A stretch of 64,000 nt of DNA from positions 62,001-126,000 of the forward strand of contig NZ_JXMU01000003.1 of NCBI RefSeq assembly GCF_001293565.1. Reading direction: 5' to 3'. Positions 54,906-63,678 of this stretch are shown piece by piece. The position numbers and the translations under genes are program-made. The number at the start of each line of letters is the position of its first letter. Position 1 is the first letter of the stretch. The stretch is from Ahrensia marina. GTDB lineage: Bacteria; Pseudomonadota; Alphaproteobacteria; Rhizobiales; Rhizobiaceae. Under the pieces are notes generated by a model. The model worked only from the letters and a program-made list of their open reading frames with translations. It ran no database searches and was not told where the DNA came from.

Positions 54906-56426
54906 ATGACATTTGGGAATATTTGGCCGAAACGGAAACGCGCCATTGCGGCGTTTGCAGTCGGTATCTCGCTAATGACGGCCGCCTTGCTGACACCTCA
55001 ATCCGCATGGGCTGAGGATAAATTGATTATTGGGCAAACGTTTCTGACAAATGGGCTGGACCCGTCTGAAGGTTCAGTGGGTTGGACACTTGTTACCCAT
55101 GGTATCGGAGAACAGCTTTTCAGCGTGTCTAAGCAAGGTAAAATCGAACCCAATTTGGCGGAGACTGCCATTGAAAATAGCGATGGTACCTGGACCATTA
55201 CATTGGCGGACAATCGATTCTTTTCAGATGGAACGCCTGTGACGGCCAAAATGGTTGCTGCTGGTTTTAATAGAACCGGACAGACAAATCCTTCTGCCCG
55301 CTCGACATCCGGCTTGTTGAGTTTTCATGCGGTTGATGAACGCACTTTGAAAGTCCACAGCGAAAAACCGACAAAGATTTTGCCTTCTATTCTCGCTGAA
55401 TGGGCTTTCCCCGTTTATATGGAAAAAGACGGCGAGTTTATTTTCACAGGTCCGTTCGCGGTGGAGAGTTTAACGGCTGATAAAAGCATCGATCTCGTCC
55501 CGAACCCGCACTACGAAAATGCGGAAAACCGTCCTGAACTCACTATTCGCAGAATACCGGACGGGCAGTCATTGGCGCTGGCTTTTGCTTCCGGCGAACT
55601 TGATCTTGCTTTTAACCTGCCGGTAGAAAGCCTATCGATGTTTGCAGGTGATAAAGCAAAGCAAGTGAAATCCTTTCCCGTAGCTTATCAATATATGATG
55701 TGGATGAACACATCTTCCGATGTTTTGCAGGATGTGCGCGTTCGCAAGGCGATTGACATGGCCATCAACAGGGAAGATTTGGTTGCCGCTGCACGGGCAG
55801 GTTCCGTTGCAACCGGTGCCTTTTCCCAAACCTATCCTTTTGCGGCTGAAAAAGAACTGCCACTTGACGTGAATAAGGCCAATGCATTGCTCGATGAAGC
55901 AGGCTGGATAAAGGGGGAGGACGGTGTTAGGCGCAAAAACGGTCAGCCGATGCAATTGGTACTGTGGGCCTATCCGCAACGGCCGGACCTCATTACATTT
56001 CAGCCGGTTATCCGCGCGGCATTGGCAGGGCTTGGTATATCGGTAAAAACACAAGTGACAGAATCTCCAACCGATATTGCCAAGAGCGGGGCATATGATC
56101 TTTTCTTGTGGGCTCAACACACCGCGCCGGCTGGCGATCCGGCTCAGTTTCTATCGCTCTTTCTTGAAACAGATGCTGCGAACAATTACGCCCGTTGGTC
56201 CAATGCGGAATATGACGCTGTCATTGAACAATTGCGCGCTGAAGGAGATACAGATGTGCGTGCGGAACTGGCAAGAAAGGCGCAAGATATTATCGCTACC
56301 GAGGCACCGGTTTCATTCCTAGTGACGCCTGAATGGCATGTAGGCGTATCAGTCCATTTGAAAAACTATGAGCCTTGGGGTTCTGATTATTATATCATTC
56401 GCCCTGACTTGCAGGTTTCCAAGTAA
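54906..56426 (+). CDS. ABC transporter solute-binding protein (SBP_bac_5; peptide/nickel type), B12-regulated
   Basis: A 506-residue family 5 periplasmic binding protein with a signal peptide (KRKRAIAAFAVGIS, hydrophobic core, cleavage near SAWAE). Features include LTNGLDPSEGSVGWTLVTHGIGEQLF, NSDGTWTITLADNRFFSDGTPVTA and MWMNTSSDVLQDVRVRKAIDMAINRE. This family binds peptides, nickel or metal-chelates. The cobalamin riboswitch upstream makes cobalt (free or chelated) or a corrinoid-related ligand the best guess. The ATG at 54906 follows AGGAG eight bases away. Two permeases follow, but no ATPase. Confidence 0.88.
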   Translation: MTFGNIWPKRKRAIAAFAVGISLMTAALLTPQSAWAEDKLIIGQTFLTNGLDPSEGSVGWTLVTHGIGEQLFSVSKQGKIEPNLAETAIENSDGTWTITLADNRFFSDGTPVTAKMVAAGFNRTGQTNPSARSTSGLLSFHAVDERTLKVHSEKPTKILPSILAEWAFPVYMEKDGEFIFTGPFAVESLTADKSIDLVPNPHYENAENRPELTIRRIPDGQSLALAFASGELDLAFNLPVESLSMFAGDKAKQVKSFPVAYQYMMWMNTSSDVLQDVRVRKAIDMAINREDLVAAARAGSVATGAFSQTYPFAAEKELPLDVNKANALLDEAGWIKGEDGVRRKNGQPMQLVLWAYPQRPDLITFQPVIRAALAGLGISVKTQVTESPTDIAKSGAYDLFLWAQHTAPAGDPAQFLSLFLETDAANNYARWSNAEYDAVIEQLRAEGDTDVRAELARKAQDIIATEAPVSFLVTPEWHVGVSVHLKNYEPWGSDYYIIRPDLQVSK

Positions 56427-56428
56427 CG

Positions 56429-57364
56429 ATGGCAATGCTTACGGTGACACGCATAGTAACTTTGACTTTTTTGTCATGGCTGGCGGTTGTCACCGTAAGT
56501 TTCTTTGTTTTGCGACTGGTTCCGGGGGATCCGGTCGACATTTACATCAATCAGATGAACATAAACGCCTCAGGAGATGTTAAGGCCCTGTATCGTGCTG
56601 CTTGGGGCCTCGACCGGTCAGTGATCCAGCAATATGGGATCTGGCTGTTTGGCTTTTTAACATTGAACTGGGGCGATTCATTTGTATTGGGAAAGCCGGT
56701 TTTATCCATCCTTTCCGCCGGTCTGCGATGGTCGGCCGCAATCGGGATCACTGGTTTTGCACTGGCTTTGATTACCGGCTTTTGCCTGGGCTATGCGGCT
56801 GCTCTTCGTCCGCGCAGGATTGCCGATAAACTGTCGCGCGCCCTTGCAGTCGGCGGCCAATCCTTGCCGGCATTTGCTGTCGGCTTGATTTTACTATGGG
56901 TACTGGCAGTCAAGCTTCAGATTATACGTCCGTTTTCCGGCGGCAATGTCGAAAATCTGCTACTGCCCATTTTGCTGGTCGCGTTCTTTTCCACCGGTAG
57001 TATCTCGCGCATCACCCGTGCCGCATTTAACGAAGTTGCAGCCGCGCCCTATATGCGTACAGCCGTTGCCAAGGGACATTCGCAAGCATCTGCCCTGTGG
57101 TTTCACGGGCGGCGACATGCAGTTATTGTACTGATGGCCGGTATTGCGCCGGATTTAGCCTGGATTGTCGGCGGAACCGCTGTTTCAGAAGTTGTGTTTG
57201 CAGTGCCCGGACTATCCGAACGCCTGATCGCGGCGGTGACAACGCGCGATTATCCCGTCTTGCAATCTTATTTGGCGATTATCGCATTCTGGATCGTGGT
57301 TGGCCTGCAATTGGCCGGCGCTCTAAGGCGACACTTGGACCCGCGTCTGAGGGAAGCCTTATGA
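56429..57364 (+). CDS. ABC transporter permease (DppB/NikB type)
   Basis: A 311-residue membrane protein with six or so hydrophobic segments. It begins ARIVT-like VTRIVTLTFLSWLAVVTVSFFVLRLVPGDPVD, the DppB signature, and contains the cytoplasmic EAA-like loop SRITRAAFNEVAAAPYMRTAVAKG and TAVSEVVFAVPGLSERLIAAVTTRDYPVLQ. It starts two bases after the binding-protein gene and overlaps the second permease by four bases. Together with that protein it forms the membrane channel. Confidence 0.9.
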   Translation: MAMLTVTRIVTLTFLSWLAVVTVSFFVLRLVPGDPVDIYINQMNINASGDVKALYRAAWGLDRSVIQQYGIWLFGFLTLNWGDSFVLGKPVLSILSAGLRWSAAIGITGFALALITGFCLGYAAALRPRRIADKLSRALAVGGQSLPAFAVGLILLWVLAVKLQIIRPFSGGNVENLLLPILLVAFFSTGSISRITRAAFNEVAAAPYMRTAVAKGHSQASALWFHGRRHAVIVLMAGIAPDLAWIVGGTAVSEVVFAVPGLSERLIAAVTTRDYPVLQSYLAIIAFWIVVGLQLAGALRRHLDPRLREAL

Positions 57365-58137
57365 AGCATAATCTTTCCCGCAATGTTACACTGTGGATGT
57401 GCCTGATGTGGGCTTTGCTCACAATCTCCGGACTTGTTTGGCAACCTCACAATCCTCATTCAGTTGATCTTACCGGCAGCTTTCAATTGCCGTCTGCACT
57501 GCACTGGCTTGGCACGGACCATCTGGGTAGAGATGTCGCTTCGCGCTTAATGATTGGCGCTCAAACCTCACTTTTTGCTATTTTTATTGTTTTATGCGGC
57601 AGTTTGGTTGTGGGCCTCATTGCCGGAACAATCATTGCAGTTGCGCCAAGCAGTATTGCGAGCTTTGTGCGCTGGCTGGCGCAGACGACACTCGCTATCC
57701 CCACGCTCATTATGGCCCTTTTTCTGGCGGCGCTGATAGGGCCGGGGCTGTATTCTATCGCTCTTGCATTAATTATCAGCGCGTGGGCGCCATATGCATT
57801 AAGCATTGCCGCTTTGGTTGACCGCCTGCGTGCGGAGCAGTTCTGGCGCGCAAGCCTTGCACTCGGTGCAAGCCCGCTCAATGTTGTCATTCGGCATTTA
57901 CTTCCCAACACATGGCCTGTCATCGGCGCTTTGGCCGGCGCAGATGCAGGGCGCGCTGTCATCCTTGTAACATCGCTGGGGTTTCTGGGTTTATCCGCCG
58001 ATACAGGCCAGCCGGAATGGGGCGCAATGATTTATGAGTATAGAATGTTCCTGTTTTCAGCGCCGCACCTTGTGCTTGCTCCGGTCTTTACGACCGCACT
58101 GTCGGCACTTTTGCTGAATATCGCTTTGGATCGATGA
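57361..58137 (+). CDS. ABC transporter permease (DppC/NikC type)
   Basis: A 258-residue membrane protein with the DppC landmarks HWLGTDHLGRDVASRLMIGAQTSLF, LALGASPLNVVIRHLLPNTWP (EAA-like loop) and the C-terminal GLSADTGQPEWGAMIYEYRMFL. The ATG at 57361 overlaps the DppB stop (ATGA). Unusually no ATP-binding gene follows: only 40 bases separate its stop from a convergent minus-strand gene. NikDE-like ATPases must come from elsewhere in the genome or have been lost. Confidence 0.9.
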   Translation: MKHNLSRNVTLWMCLMWALLTISGLVWQPHNPHSVDLTGSFQLPSALHWLGTDHLGRDVASRLMIGAQTSLFAIFIVLCGSLVVGLIAGTIIAVAPSSIASFVRWLAQTTLAIPTLIMALFLAALIGPGLYSIALALIISAWAPYALSIAALVDRLRAEQFWRASLALGASPLNVVIRHLLPNTWPVIGALAGADAGRAVILVTSLGFLGLSADTGQPEWGAMIYEYRMFLFSAPHLVLAPVFTTALSALLLNIALDR

Positions 58138-58176
58138 GCATAAACAGATCGATTTCTTAAATACATATCAGTTCTA

Positions 58177-58812
58177 TCAAGCGACGGTGGAAGTAAGTCG
58201 CCTGATTTGTTCATTGGTCAGGGCGCGCACACTTTCGCCTCTTGTTTGAATAGCAAGCCGCGCTGCCGCTTCCAGTTCTTCCATTGCATAAACGGTGGAC
58301 GCGATATCGTTGCCTGCAACAACCGGTCCGTGATTGGCGAGCATAACTGCCGAATGAGCACCGCCAAGATCACGGATTGCTTCGCCCATGGCCGCATCGC
58401 CGGGCGCAAAGAAGGGAAGTAGCTTCACTTTACCCAGTTTCATAATCGGATAGGGGGTAAGCGGCGGAAGAAAATCATCCCTGTCATTGTCCTCGAACAA
58501 AGACAAAGCGACACTGTGATGTGAATGCAGGTGGACGACTGCGCCCGCTTTTGCACCCCGGGTGTCATAAAATGCCTGATGCAGTGACATTTCCTTGGTT
58601 GGTTTGTCGCCGCCAATCAGTTGGCCGTTTTTATCAAAGTGCGAAAGGCGGGCAGGATCCAGAAAGCCAAAACTGGAATTGGTCGGCGTAACCAATAGGC
58701 CGCCATCGTCCAGACGGGCTGAAATGTTGCCCGTTGAGCCATGCGCCAGCCCACGATCATAGAGGCTTTTTGCCATCAGGCAGATTTGTTCACGAAGCTT
58801 GGTGTCACCCAT
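58177..58812 (-). CDS. otnC: 3-oxo-tetronate 4-phosphate decarboxylase (class II aldolase family)
   Basis: A 211-residue class II aldolase/adducin-fold enzyme. Zinc-binding His pair occurs in VVHLHSHHSVALSLF, and further His in LANHGPVV. The N-terminal GSTGNISARLDDGGLLVTPT is typical of fuculose-aldolase-like proteins. Size and the adjacent otnK identify it as OtnC, which converts 3-oxo-tetronate 4-phosphate to dihydroxyacetone phosphate and CO2. It overlaps otnK by eight bases; the ATG at 58812 follows GGGGG within the otnK end. Last gene of the cluster. Confidence 0.88.
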   Translation of the reverse strand: MGDTKLREQICLMAKSLYDRGLAHGSTGNISARLDDGGLLVTPTNSSFGFLDPARLSHFDKNGQLIGGDKPTKEMSLHQAFYDTRGAKAGAVVHLHSHHSVALSLFEDNDRDDFLPPLTPYPIMKLGKVKLLPFFAPGDAAMGEAIRDLGGAHSAVMLANHGPVVAGNDIASTVYAMEELEAAARLAIQTRGESVRALTNEQIRRLTSTVA

Positions 58813-60046
58813 TTTCAAGAACCCCCAAAGCGCGATTGAAAAAATCTTTTTGACCAAAATTGCCGGACTTCAACGCAATCACCAGATCACGGCCAGTGAC
58901 CCGCATTGCCGGAACACCTGCGGCGATTTCCGGCCCAATTTCCATAGCATCGATTTTTAAAGCCAGAACAACGGCACCGGATGTTTCACCGCCCGCTGTA
59001 ACGATGCGGGATACGCCCGCATCAGCAAGCTGGCTGGCAAGATCACCGAAGAAAGTCTCGATGGCACAGGCTGCTCTTTCGCGTCCATATTTATTCTGTG
59101 CCGCAACAACGACTTCTGGGTCGGCTGATGAGAAAATCAAGGGTGTTGTTTCTTGTGCGAGCGCCCAATCTGCGATCTCGGCAACACTTACTGTGCCTTC
59201 AGCGACTTCTGCTGCGGTTATTTCGCGTGCCTTTCCGTTCTCGCGATAAATGGCAACCTGTTCGCGCGTTGCGATAGAGCAGGAACCCGATAAAATTACC
59301 GCTTTGCCGCTTTCGCCGCGCCATGGATTATTTGTCGCTTTGATCAAACCTTGTCGGCGGAAATTGTCCGGCAGGCCAATGGCAAGGCCAGAGCCGCCTG
59401 TCAGTAATTTTCGTCCGCGAACTGCCGTGCCAATATCATGAAGATGCTGGTCACTGATCGCGTCCGTTATGATCATACTTTTTGGCGCAGCGGCTAGCTT
59501 TTGCTCAATATGTTCAGCGCCGGTTGCAATATCGGCATAGGGAATATGTCCAACTGTCCATTGTGTTTGATAGGCCAGCCAGCGGCGTAAATCGGCATCT
59601 GTCATCGGTGTCAGCGGATGGTTACGCATGCCGCTGTCACTCAAGAGCTGGTCAGCAACAAAGAGATGCCCTTGAAAGATTGTGCGCCCGGCTGTCGGAA
59701 AAGCAGGGCACATCACGACCTTGTCTTCTCCCAGAAGATCGGCAAGTGCTTCGGTCACCGGTCCGATATTGCCTTCTTTGGTGGAGTCAAAGGTTGAGCA
59801 ATATTTAAAGAAGATTTGCTGACAGCCTTGTTTAAGCAGCCATTGCGCTGCGGCAACAGATTGTGCAACTGCATCCTGAACCGGAATAGTACGCGTTTTT
59901 AATGAAACAACGCCGGCTTCAACGGTGGCGTCCGCATTGTGTGCTGGAATGCCGCTATATTGCGTGACGCTCATACCTTGCTTTGACAAAGTATTGGCGA
60001 TGTCGCTTGAGCCGGTAAAGTCGTCTCCGATGACACCAAGAAGCAT
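58805..60046 (-). CDS. otnK: 3-oxo-tetronate kinase (DUF1537 family)
   Basis: A 413-residue kinase with the two-lobed SBD_N / nucleotide-binding C domains of the four-carbon acid sugar kinase family. Landmarks: VIGDDFTGSSDIANTLSKQGM, FFKYCSTFDSTKEGNIGPV, CPAFPTAGRTIFQGHLFV, and LTGGSGLAIGLP and IVTAGGETSGAVVLAL in the C-terminal half. It matches OtnK, which phosphorylates 3-oxo-tetronate at O4. It overlaps the MBL gene by one base and otnC by eight, so it is in a polycistron. Confidence 0.92.
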   Translation of the reverse strand: MLLGVIGDDFTGSSDIANTLSKQGMSVTQYSGIPAHNADATVEAGVVSLKTRTIPVQDAVAQSVAAAQWLLKQGCQQIFFKYCSTFDSTKEGNIGPVTEALADLLGEDKVVMCPAFPTAGRTIFQGHLFVADQLLSDSGMRNHPLTPMTDADLRRWLAYQTQWTVGHIPYADIATGAEHIEQKLAAAPKSMIITDAISDQHLHDIGTAVRGRKLLTGGSGLAIGLPDNFRRQGLIKATNNPWRGESGKAVILSGSCSIATREQVAIYRENGKAREITAAEVAEGTVSVAEIADWALAQETTPLIFSSADPEVVVAAQNKYGRERAACAIETFFGDLASQLADAGVSRIVTAGGETSGAVVLALKIDAMEIGPEIAAGVPAMRVTGRDLVIALKSGNFGQKDFFNRALGVLENG

Positions 60047-60855
60047 TATACGCCCTCTATCTTTTTGCTCGGCCCCTTATCCAGACGCCACACGAAACCT
60101 GACGTTCCTTCGCTGCCAAAGCTTTTGGTAACAAGCGGATCATGGCCGGGAATAACCAGAGACTTGTGGCTTGCGAGTTTTTGTATTTTGGAAAAGCCGG
60201 TGAACATGTCCTCCATGTCAACCACGATCGGGAACGGTTTTCCTTTAATGAAATTCTCATAATAATGAGCCGCATCAGATGCTAGGCACAAATAGCCGCT
60301 TTCAGTTTTGACACGCACCGCCTGAAGACCTCTTGAATGGCCGCCGATCCGATGCACAGTTACGCCATCTGCGACCGCACCGTCTTCATTGTGAAAGACC
60401 ACGCGGCCGGAATAGACGCGCTGAACCATTTGGCACACATGGTCTGCGGTAAACGGCATTTTGAGCGTGCCGCTGCACATGCATGGGCCGGTCGCATATG
60501 CCATTTCTTTTTCTTGAAGATGGAAAACAGCATTGGGAAACTGCGCCAGACCACCGGCATGGTCATAATGCAAATGTGTGATGATGACCGTATCAATCTG
60601 TGTCGCATCAAGTCCAATGGCTTCCAGCGCTTTCGCAGGATTGCGAAGTATCGGGCGGTCGCGTTTGCTGGCCTCATCGCTGTCATAGCCGGTATCAACC
60701 ACAATATTACGCTTACCGTCACTCAAGACCCAGATAAAGTAATCCATATCGTGTTGGCTGGCGTGATCATCGTCGAACAAAAAACTGTCGGCGCGTGTGC
60801 GTGCATTGCGTTCGGCATATTTCAGAGCATGAACTTTCCAGATTGTCTCGCTCAT
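60046..60855 (-). CDS. Metallo-beta-lactamase-fold hydrolase (AHL-lactonase-like)
   Basis: A 269-residue MBL-fold protein. The zinc-binding THLHYDHAGG (HxHxDH) motif is complete, followed by His in GGHSRGLQAV, Asp in LASDAAHYYEN and His in IPGHDPLV. Its closest recognisable relatives are AttM/AiiB-type N-acyl-homoserine lactonases. In this sugar-acid cluster a sugar-lactone hydrolase (for example threono- or erythronolactone) is an equally good possibility. It overlaps otnK by one base and the AKR gene by four. Confidence 0.82.
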   Translation of the reverse strand: MSETIWKVHALKYAERNARTRADSFLFDDDHASQHDMDYFIWVLSDGKRNIVVDTGYDSDEASKRDRPILRNPAKALEAIGLDATQIDTVIITHLHYDHAGGLAQFPNAVFHLQEKEMAYATGPCMCSGTLKMPFTADHVCQMVQRVYSGRVVFHNEDGAVADGVTVHRIGGHSRGLQAVRVKTESGYLCLASDAAHYYENFIKGKPFPIVVDMEDMFTGFSKIQKLASHKSLVIPGHDPLVTKSFGSEGTSGFVWRLDKGPSKKIEGV

Positions 60856-61847
60856 GCTTTATCGATTCCGTCTGTCAGATGTCTGCCGTCCAACGGGTAA
60901 CGCGGATCAAAATGACCCGCAGCCGCCAACTGGCCCGGATTGCACAGGCTCGAATAATATTCTTCATCCGCCATCGTGTAGTCGGCGCTCAGAGAATCGA
61001 TATAGCTTTGCATCTGGCTTGCGGTGCGCGGTCCGGCAAGGATCGCGTTTATCGCATTGTTGGCCAGAACCCACTGAACAGCCATGTCGGAGAGTTTCTT
61101 TGACTGTTTGTCCGCAAATGCGAGCGCCAGATCGGCTTTTGCAAGCGTATCAGGGTGCATTTCGGTTTCGGCAATACGTTGATCACCCCGTGCGCCGCGT
61201 GAGCCTTCCGGCGCTGAACCGCCTTTATATTTTCCGGTCAGCACACCGCGGGCAAGTGGGGAGTAGCTGACGACTTTAATGCCGAAATGACGGCAGGCAG
61301 GCAAAAAATCAGCTTCGGCAGTCCGGTTGAGCATATGATAATAAGGCTGGGCATATGTGGGACGTTTAATGCCCATCTCGTCGCTCAGGCGCACAAGTTC
61401 GGCGATTTTCCAAGGCCGGAAGTTGGAAAATCCCCACTCACGGATTTTACCGGCCGCAAGCAAGCCGCCAATCGCTTCCAATGTTTCGGTTAGCGGTGTC
61501 TCGTTTTTCTCAAGGTGCAGATAGTATAAATCCACATAGTCGGTTTTTAATCTGCTGAGTGATCCGTCAATGGCTTCATTGATCCATTCTTTGGTTAGGC
61601 CGCCTGAATGTTTTACGCTGTTAAAACCATTGCCGACTTTTGTCGCAATCTTGAAGCTGTCGCGCTGTGATTGAATTAAATCTCCGACGACCTGCTCGCT
61701 TTGCGTGTCATTATAGGTGTCTGCGGTGTCAATGAAGCGGCCGCCAGCGTCTGCGAACATATCAAAAATTCGCCGGGACTCAGCGCTGTCCGTGGCTCCG
61801 CCAAACATCATTGTACCCAGACATAAATTGTCAATTGTCGGTGTCAT
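60852..61847 (-). CDS. Aldo/keto reductase
   Basis: A 331-residue AKR with the (beta/alpha)8 fold motifs. The catalytic tetrad is Asp and Tyr in DTADTYND, Lys in KIATKVGNG and His in YYLHLEKN. The NADPH-binding tail region (LANNAINAILAGPRTASQMQ) follows. The ATG at 61847 is chosen over a TTG at 61856. In this cluster it could interconvert the C2 or C4 carbonyl of a tetronate or tetrose, in place of the dehydrogenase that other threonate clusters carry. Overlaps the MBL gene by four bases. Confidence 0.85.
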   Translation of the reverse strand: MTPTIDNLCLGTMMFGGATDSAESRRIFDMFADAGGRFIDTADTYNDTQSEQVVGDLIQSQRDSFKIATKVGNGFNSVKHSGGLTKEWINEAIDGSLSRLKTDYVDLYYLHLEKNETPLTETLEAIGGLLAAGKIREWGFSNFRPWKIAELVRLSDEMGIKRPTYAQPYYHMLNRTAEADFLPACRHFGIKVVSYSPLARGVLTGKYKGGSAPEGSRGARGDQRIAETEMHPDTLAKADLALAFADKQSKKLSDMAVQWVLANNAINAILAGPRTASQMQSYIDSLSADYTMADEEYYSSLCNPGQLAAAGHFDPRYPLDGRHLTDGIDKA

Positions 61848-61852
61848 ATGAA

Positions 61853-62152
61853 TCAATCCAATTCTATTTTTCGATCAAGTCTCTCGATATTTTTGTGCGC
61901 AATCATTGATGCTACAGCCTGATCAAAAGCTTTAAAATGATCACTATCCAGATGCGATTGAAAGGCCGCTGAATCGTCATAGACTTCATAAAGCTTGACC
62001 GTGCTTTCATCGCCTGAGTTCTGCCAAATCTCGAATATTCGACATGCAGGCTCTAGTTCGAGTGAGTTCTTTGCCTGTTTCACCATGAGCGGCATAAACG
62101 CAGCGATATCCGCGTCATGGACTTTGAATGTGACAATAACCGCAAAGCTCAT
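61853..62152 (-). CDS. Antibiotic biosynthesis monooxygenase (ABM)-fold protein
   Basis: A 99-residue dimeric ferredoxin-like (ABM/YgiN-type) domain. The pattern includes FAVIVTFKVHDADIAAFMPLM, SLELEPACRIFEIWQNSGDES and YEVYDDSAAFQSHLDSDHF, the last being the AFxxHxxSxHF motif of this family. Such proteins are often quinol monooxygenases or ligand-shielding factors. Embedded with four-base overlap between tctA and the AKR gene, it is a cluster component with unknown task. Confidence 0.82.
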   Translation of the reverse strand: MSFAVIVTFKVHDADIAAFMPLMVKQAKNSLELEPACRIFEIWQNSGDESTVKLYEVYDDSAAFQSHLDSDHFKAFDQAVASMIAHKNIERLDRKIELD

Positions 62153-63678
62153 TTAACGACCTTCCTTTTGAATTTGTCTGTCAGTCCGGCAAACATTTTT
62201 TTGATTGCCGGTATTTGGCTCAGCACCAAAAGAACATTGAGTGTGAGCAGGATTGCCGCACCCGGACGCGAGAAGAACACTGTCATATCGCCGTCAGAAA
62301 TAAGCAAGGAGCGGCGGAACGTTTCATCAAACAAGCCGCCAAGTATGACGCCGATCACCAGCGGTGCGATAGGGTAGTGCATCTTGTTCATAGCATAAGC
62401 GACAAGCCCGACACCGATCATTAAAAACAGATCATTGATGCCACCGCCGACTGAGAAAGAGCCAATGGTGGTCAATACCATAACAACCGGCAAGAACACG
62501 GTTTGCGGTATACGCAGGATTTTGATGAAGATTTTTGCTGTTAGCAGGCCCATCAAAAGCATGGTAAGCGATGCCAGAACAAGGATCGCAACAATGTGCA
62601 AAATCAACGCCGGATCTATCGTCGGGCCGGGGATAACATTGTTGATCTTAAGTGCTCCGAGAAGTGCGGCAGCAGGCGGCGAGCCCGGAATACCCAGCAC
62701 AAGCAATGGGATGAGCGCGCCGCCGATTGCAGCATTGTTGGCGGCTTCGGCAGAGATAAGCCCGTCTTTTGATCCCTTGCCGAATTGGTCGCCTTCTTTC
62801 GACATGGATTTACCAACGCCATAGGACACCCAACCGGCGACATCTTCGCCAACGCCCGGAAGAGCGCCAACACCTGTTCCAATAGCCCCTGAGCGCAATA
62901 TTGTCGGCATATGGCGGCCAACTTCCCGCGCTTCGGGCCGGATACGCCCTACATGGGGCACTTTCATCAGCTTAATTGCCTCGCGCATCCCATCCATAAT
63001 TTGCGGTATTGCAAAAGCGCCCATCAAAACAGGGACAACCTGAAAGCCAGATAAAAGGTAAGACCAATCAAATGTATAACGCGCTTCTGATAAAAGCGGG
63101 TCGAGGCCAACCATAGCCATAGCCAGCCCGATCAGGCCCGATATCCACCCCTTGATAACAAGGTCTTGCGACATCAGAGTTCCGGATAAAAGAATACCGA
63201 AAAGTGCAAGCAGCGCTTTTTCAGGGGAAGCAATGTTTTTGGACACAATGAGCAATAGCCAGACAAAAATAAGAAGGCAGAACGTACCAAATAATGTGCC
63301 GATAAAAGATGCTGTGGTCGTCAGTCCGAGTGCCTCTCCGCCAAGACCTTTTTTTGTCAGGGGATACCCGTCCATTGATGTTGCCGCGGAAGCCGCCGTC
63401 CCCGGAATATTGAGCAATATTGACGGATATGAACCGCCATAAATCGCCCCGACATAAGATCCGATAAGCGCTATAAGCGCTTGGTCGAGCGGAAATTTAT
63501 TGCCAAAAAATCCGGTTAAAATGGTGACTGCTAACGTTGCGGTCAGGCCCGGCAGCGCCCCGAACACAATGCCAAGGAACACGGCAGGTATCAGATAAAC
63601 ATAGGTTATCGGATCAACGACAAGAATATATAAGGCGCTGGAGAAGCCTAAAAGTTGCGCGACGACAAAATCGATCAT
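62149..63678 (-). CDS. tctA: Tripartite tricarboxylate transporter large permease (TctA family)
   Basis: A 509-residue membrane protein with about ten to twelve hydrophobic segments. TctA motifs include GALPGLTATLAVTILTGF, SYVGAIYGGSYPSILLNIPGTAASAATSMDGYPL and the repeat GALPGVGEDVAGWVSYGVGKS. The TTT family takes up carboxylates with periplasmic TctC and small TctB subunits, and the cluster suggests a sugar acid as substrate. The ATG at 63678 overlaps the tctB stop (ATGA). The TctC gene would be to the right of the window. Confidence 0.93.
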   Translation of the reverse strand: MIDFVVAQLLGFSSALYILVVDPITYVYLIPAVFLGIVFGALPGLTATLAVTILTGFFGNKFPLDQALIALIGSYVGAIYGGSYPSILLNIPGTAASAATSMDGYPLTKKGLGGEALGLTTTASFIGTLFGTFCLLIFVWLLLIVSKNIASPEKALLALFGILLSGTLMSQDLVIKGWISGLIGLAMAMVGLDPLLSEARYTFDWSYLLSGFQVVPVLMGAFAIPQIMDGMREAIKLMKVPHVGRIRPEAREVGRHMPTILRSGAIGTGVGALPGVGEDVAGWVSYGVGKSMSKEGDQFGKGSKDGLISAEAANNAAIGGALIPLLVLGIPGSPPAAALLGALKINNVIPGPTIDPALILHIVAILVLASLTMLLMGLLTAKIFIKILRIPQTVFLPVVMVLTTIGSFSVGGGINDLFLMIGVGLVAYAMNKMHYPIAPLVIGVILGGLFDETFRRSLLISDGDMTVFFSRPGAAILLTLNVLLVLSQIPAIKKMFAGLTDKFKRKVVK

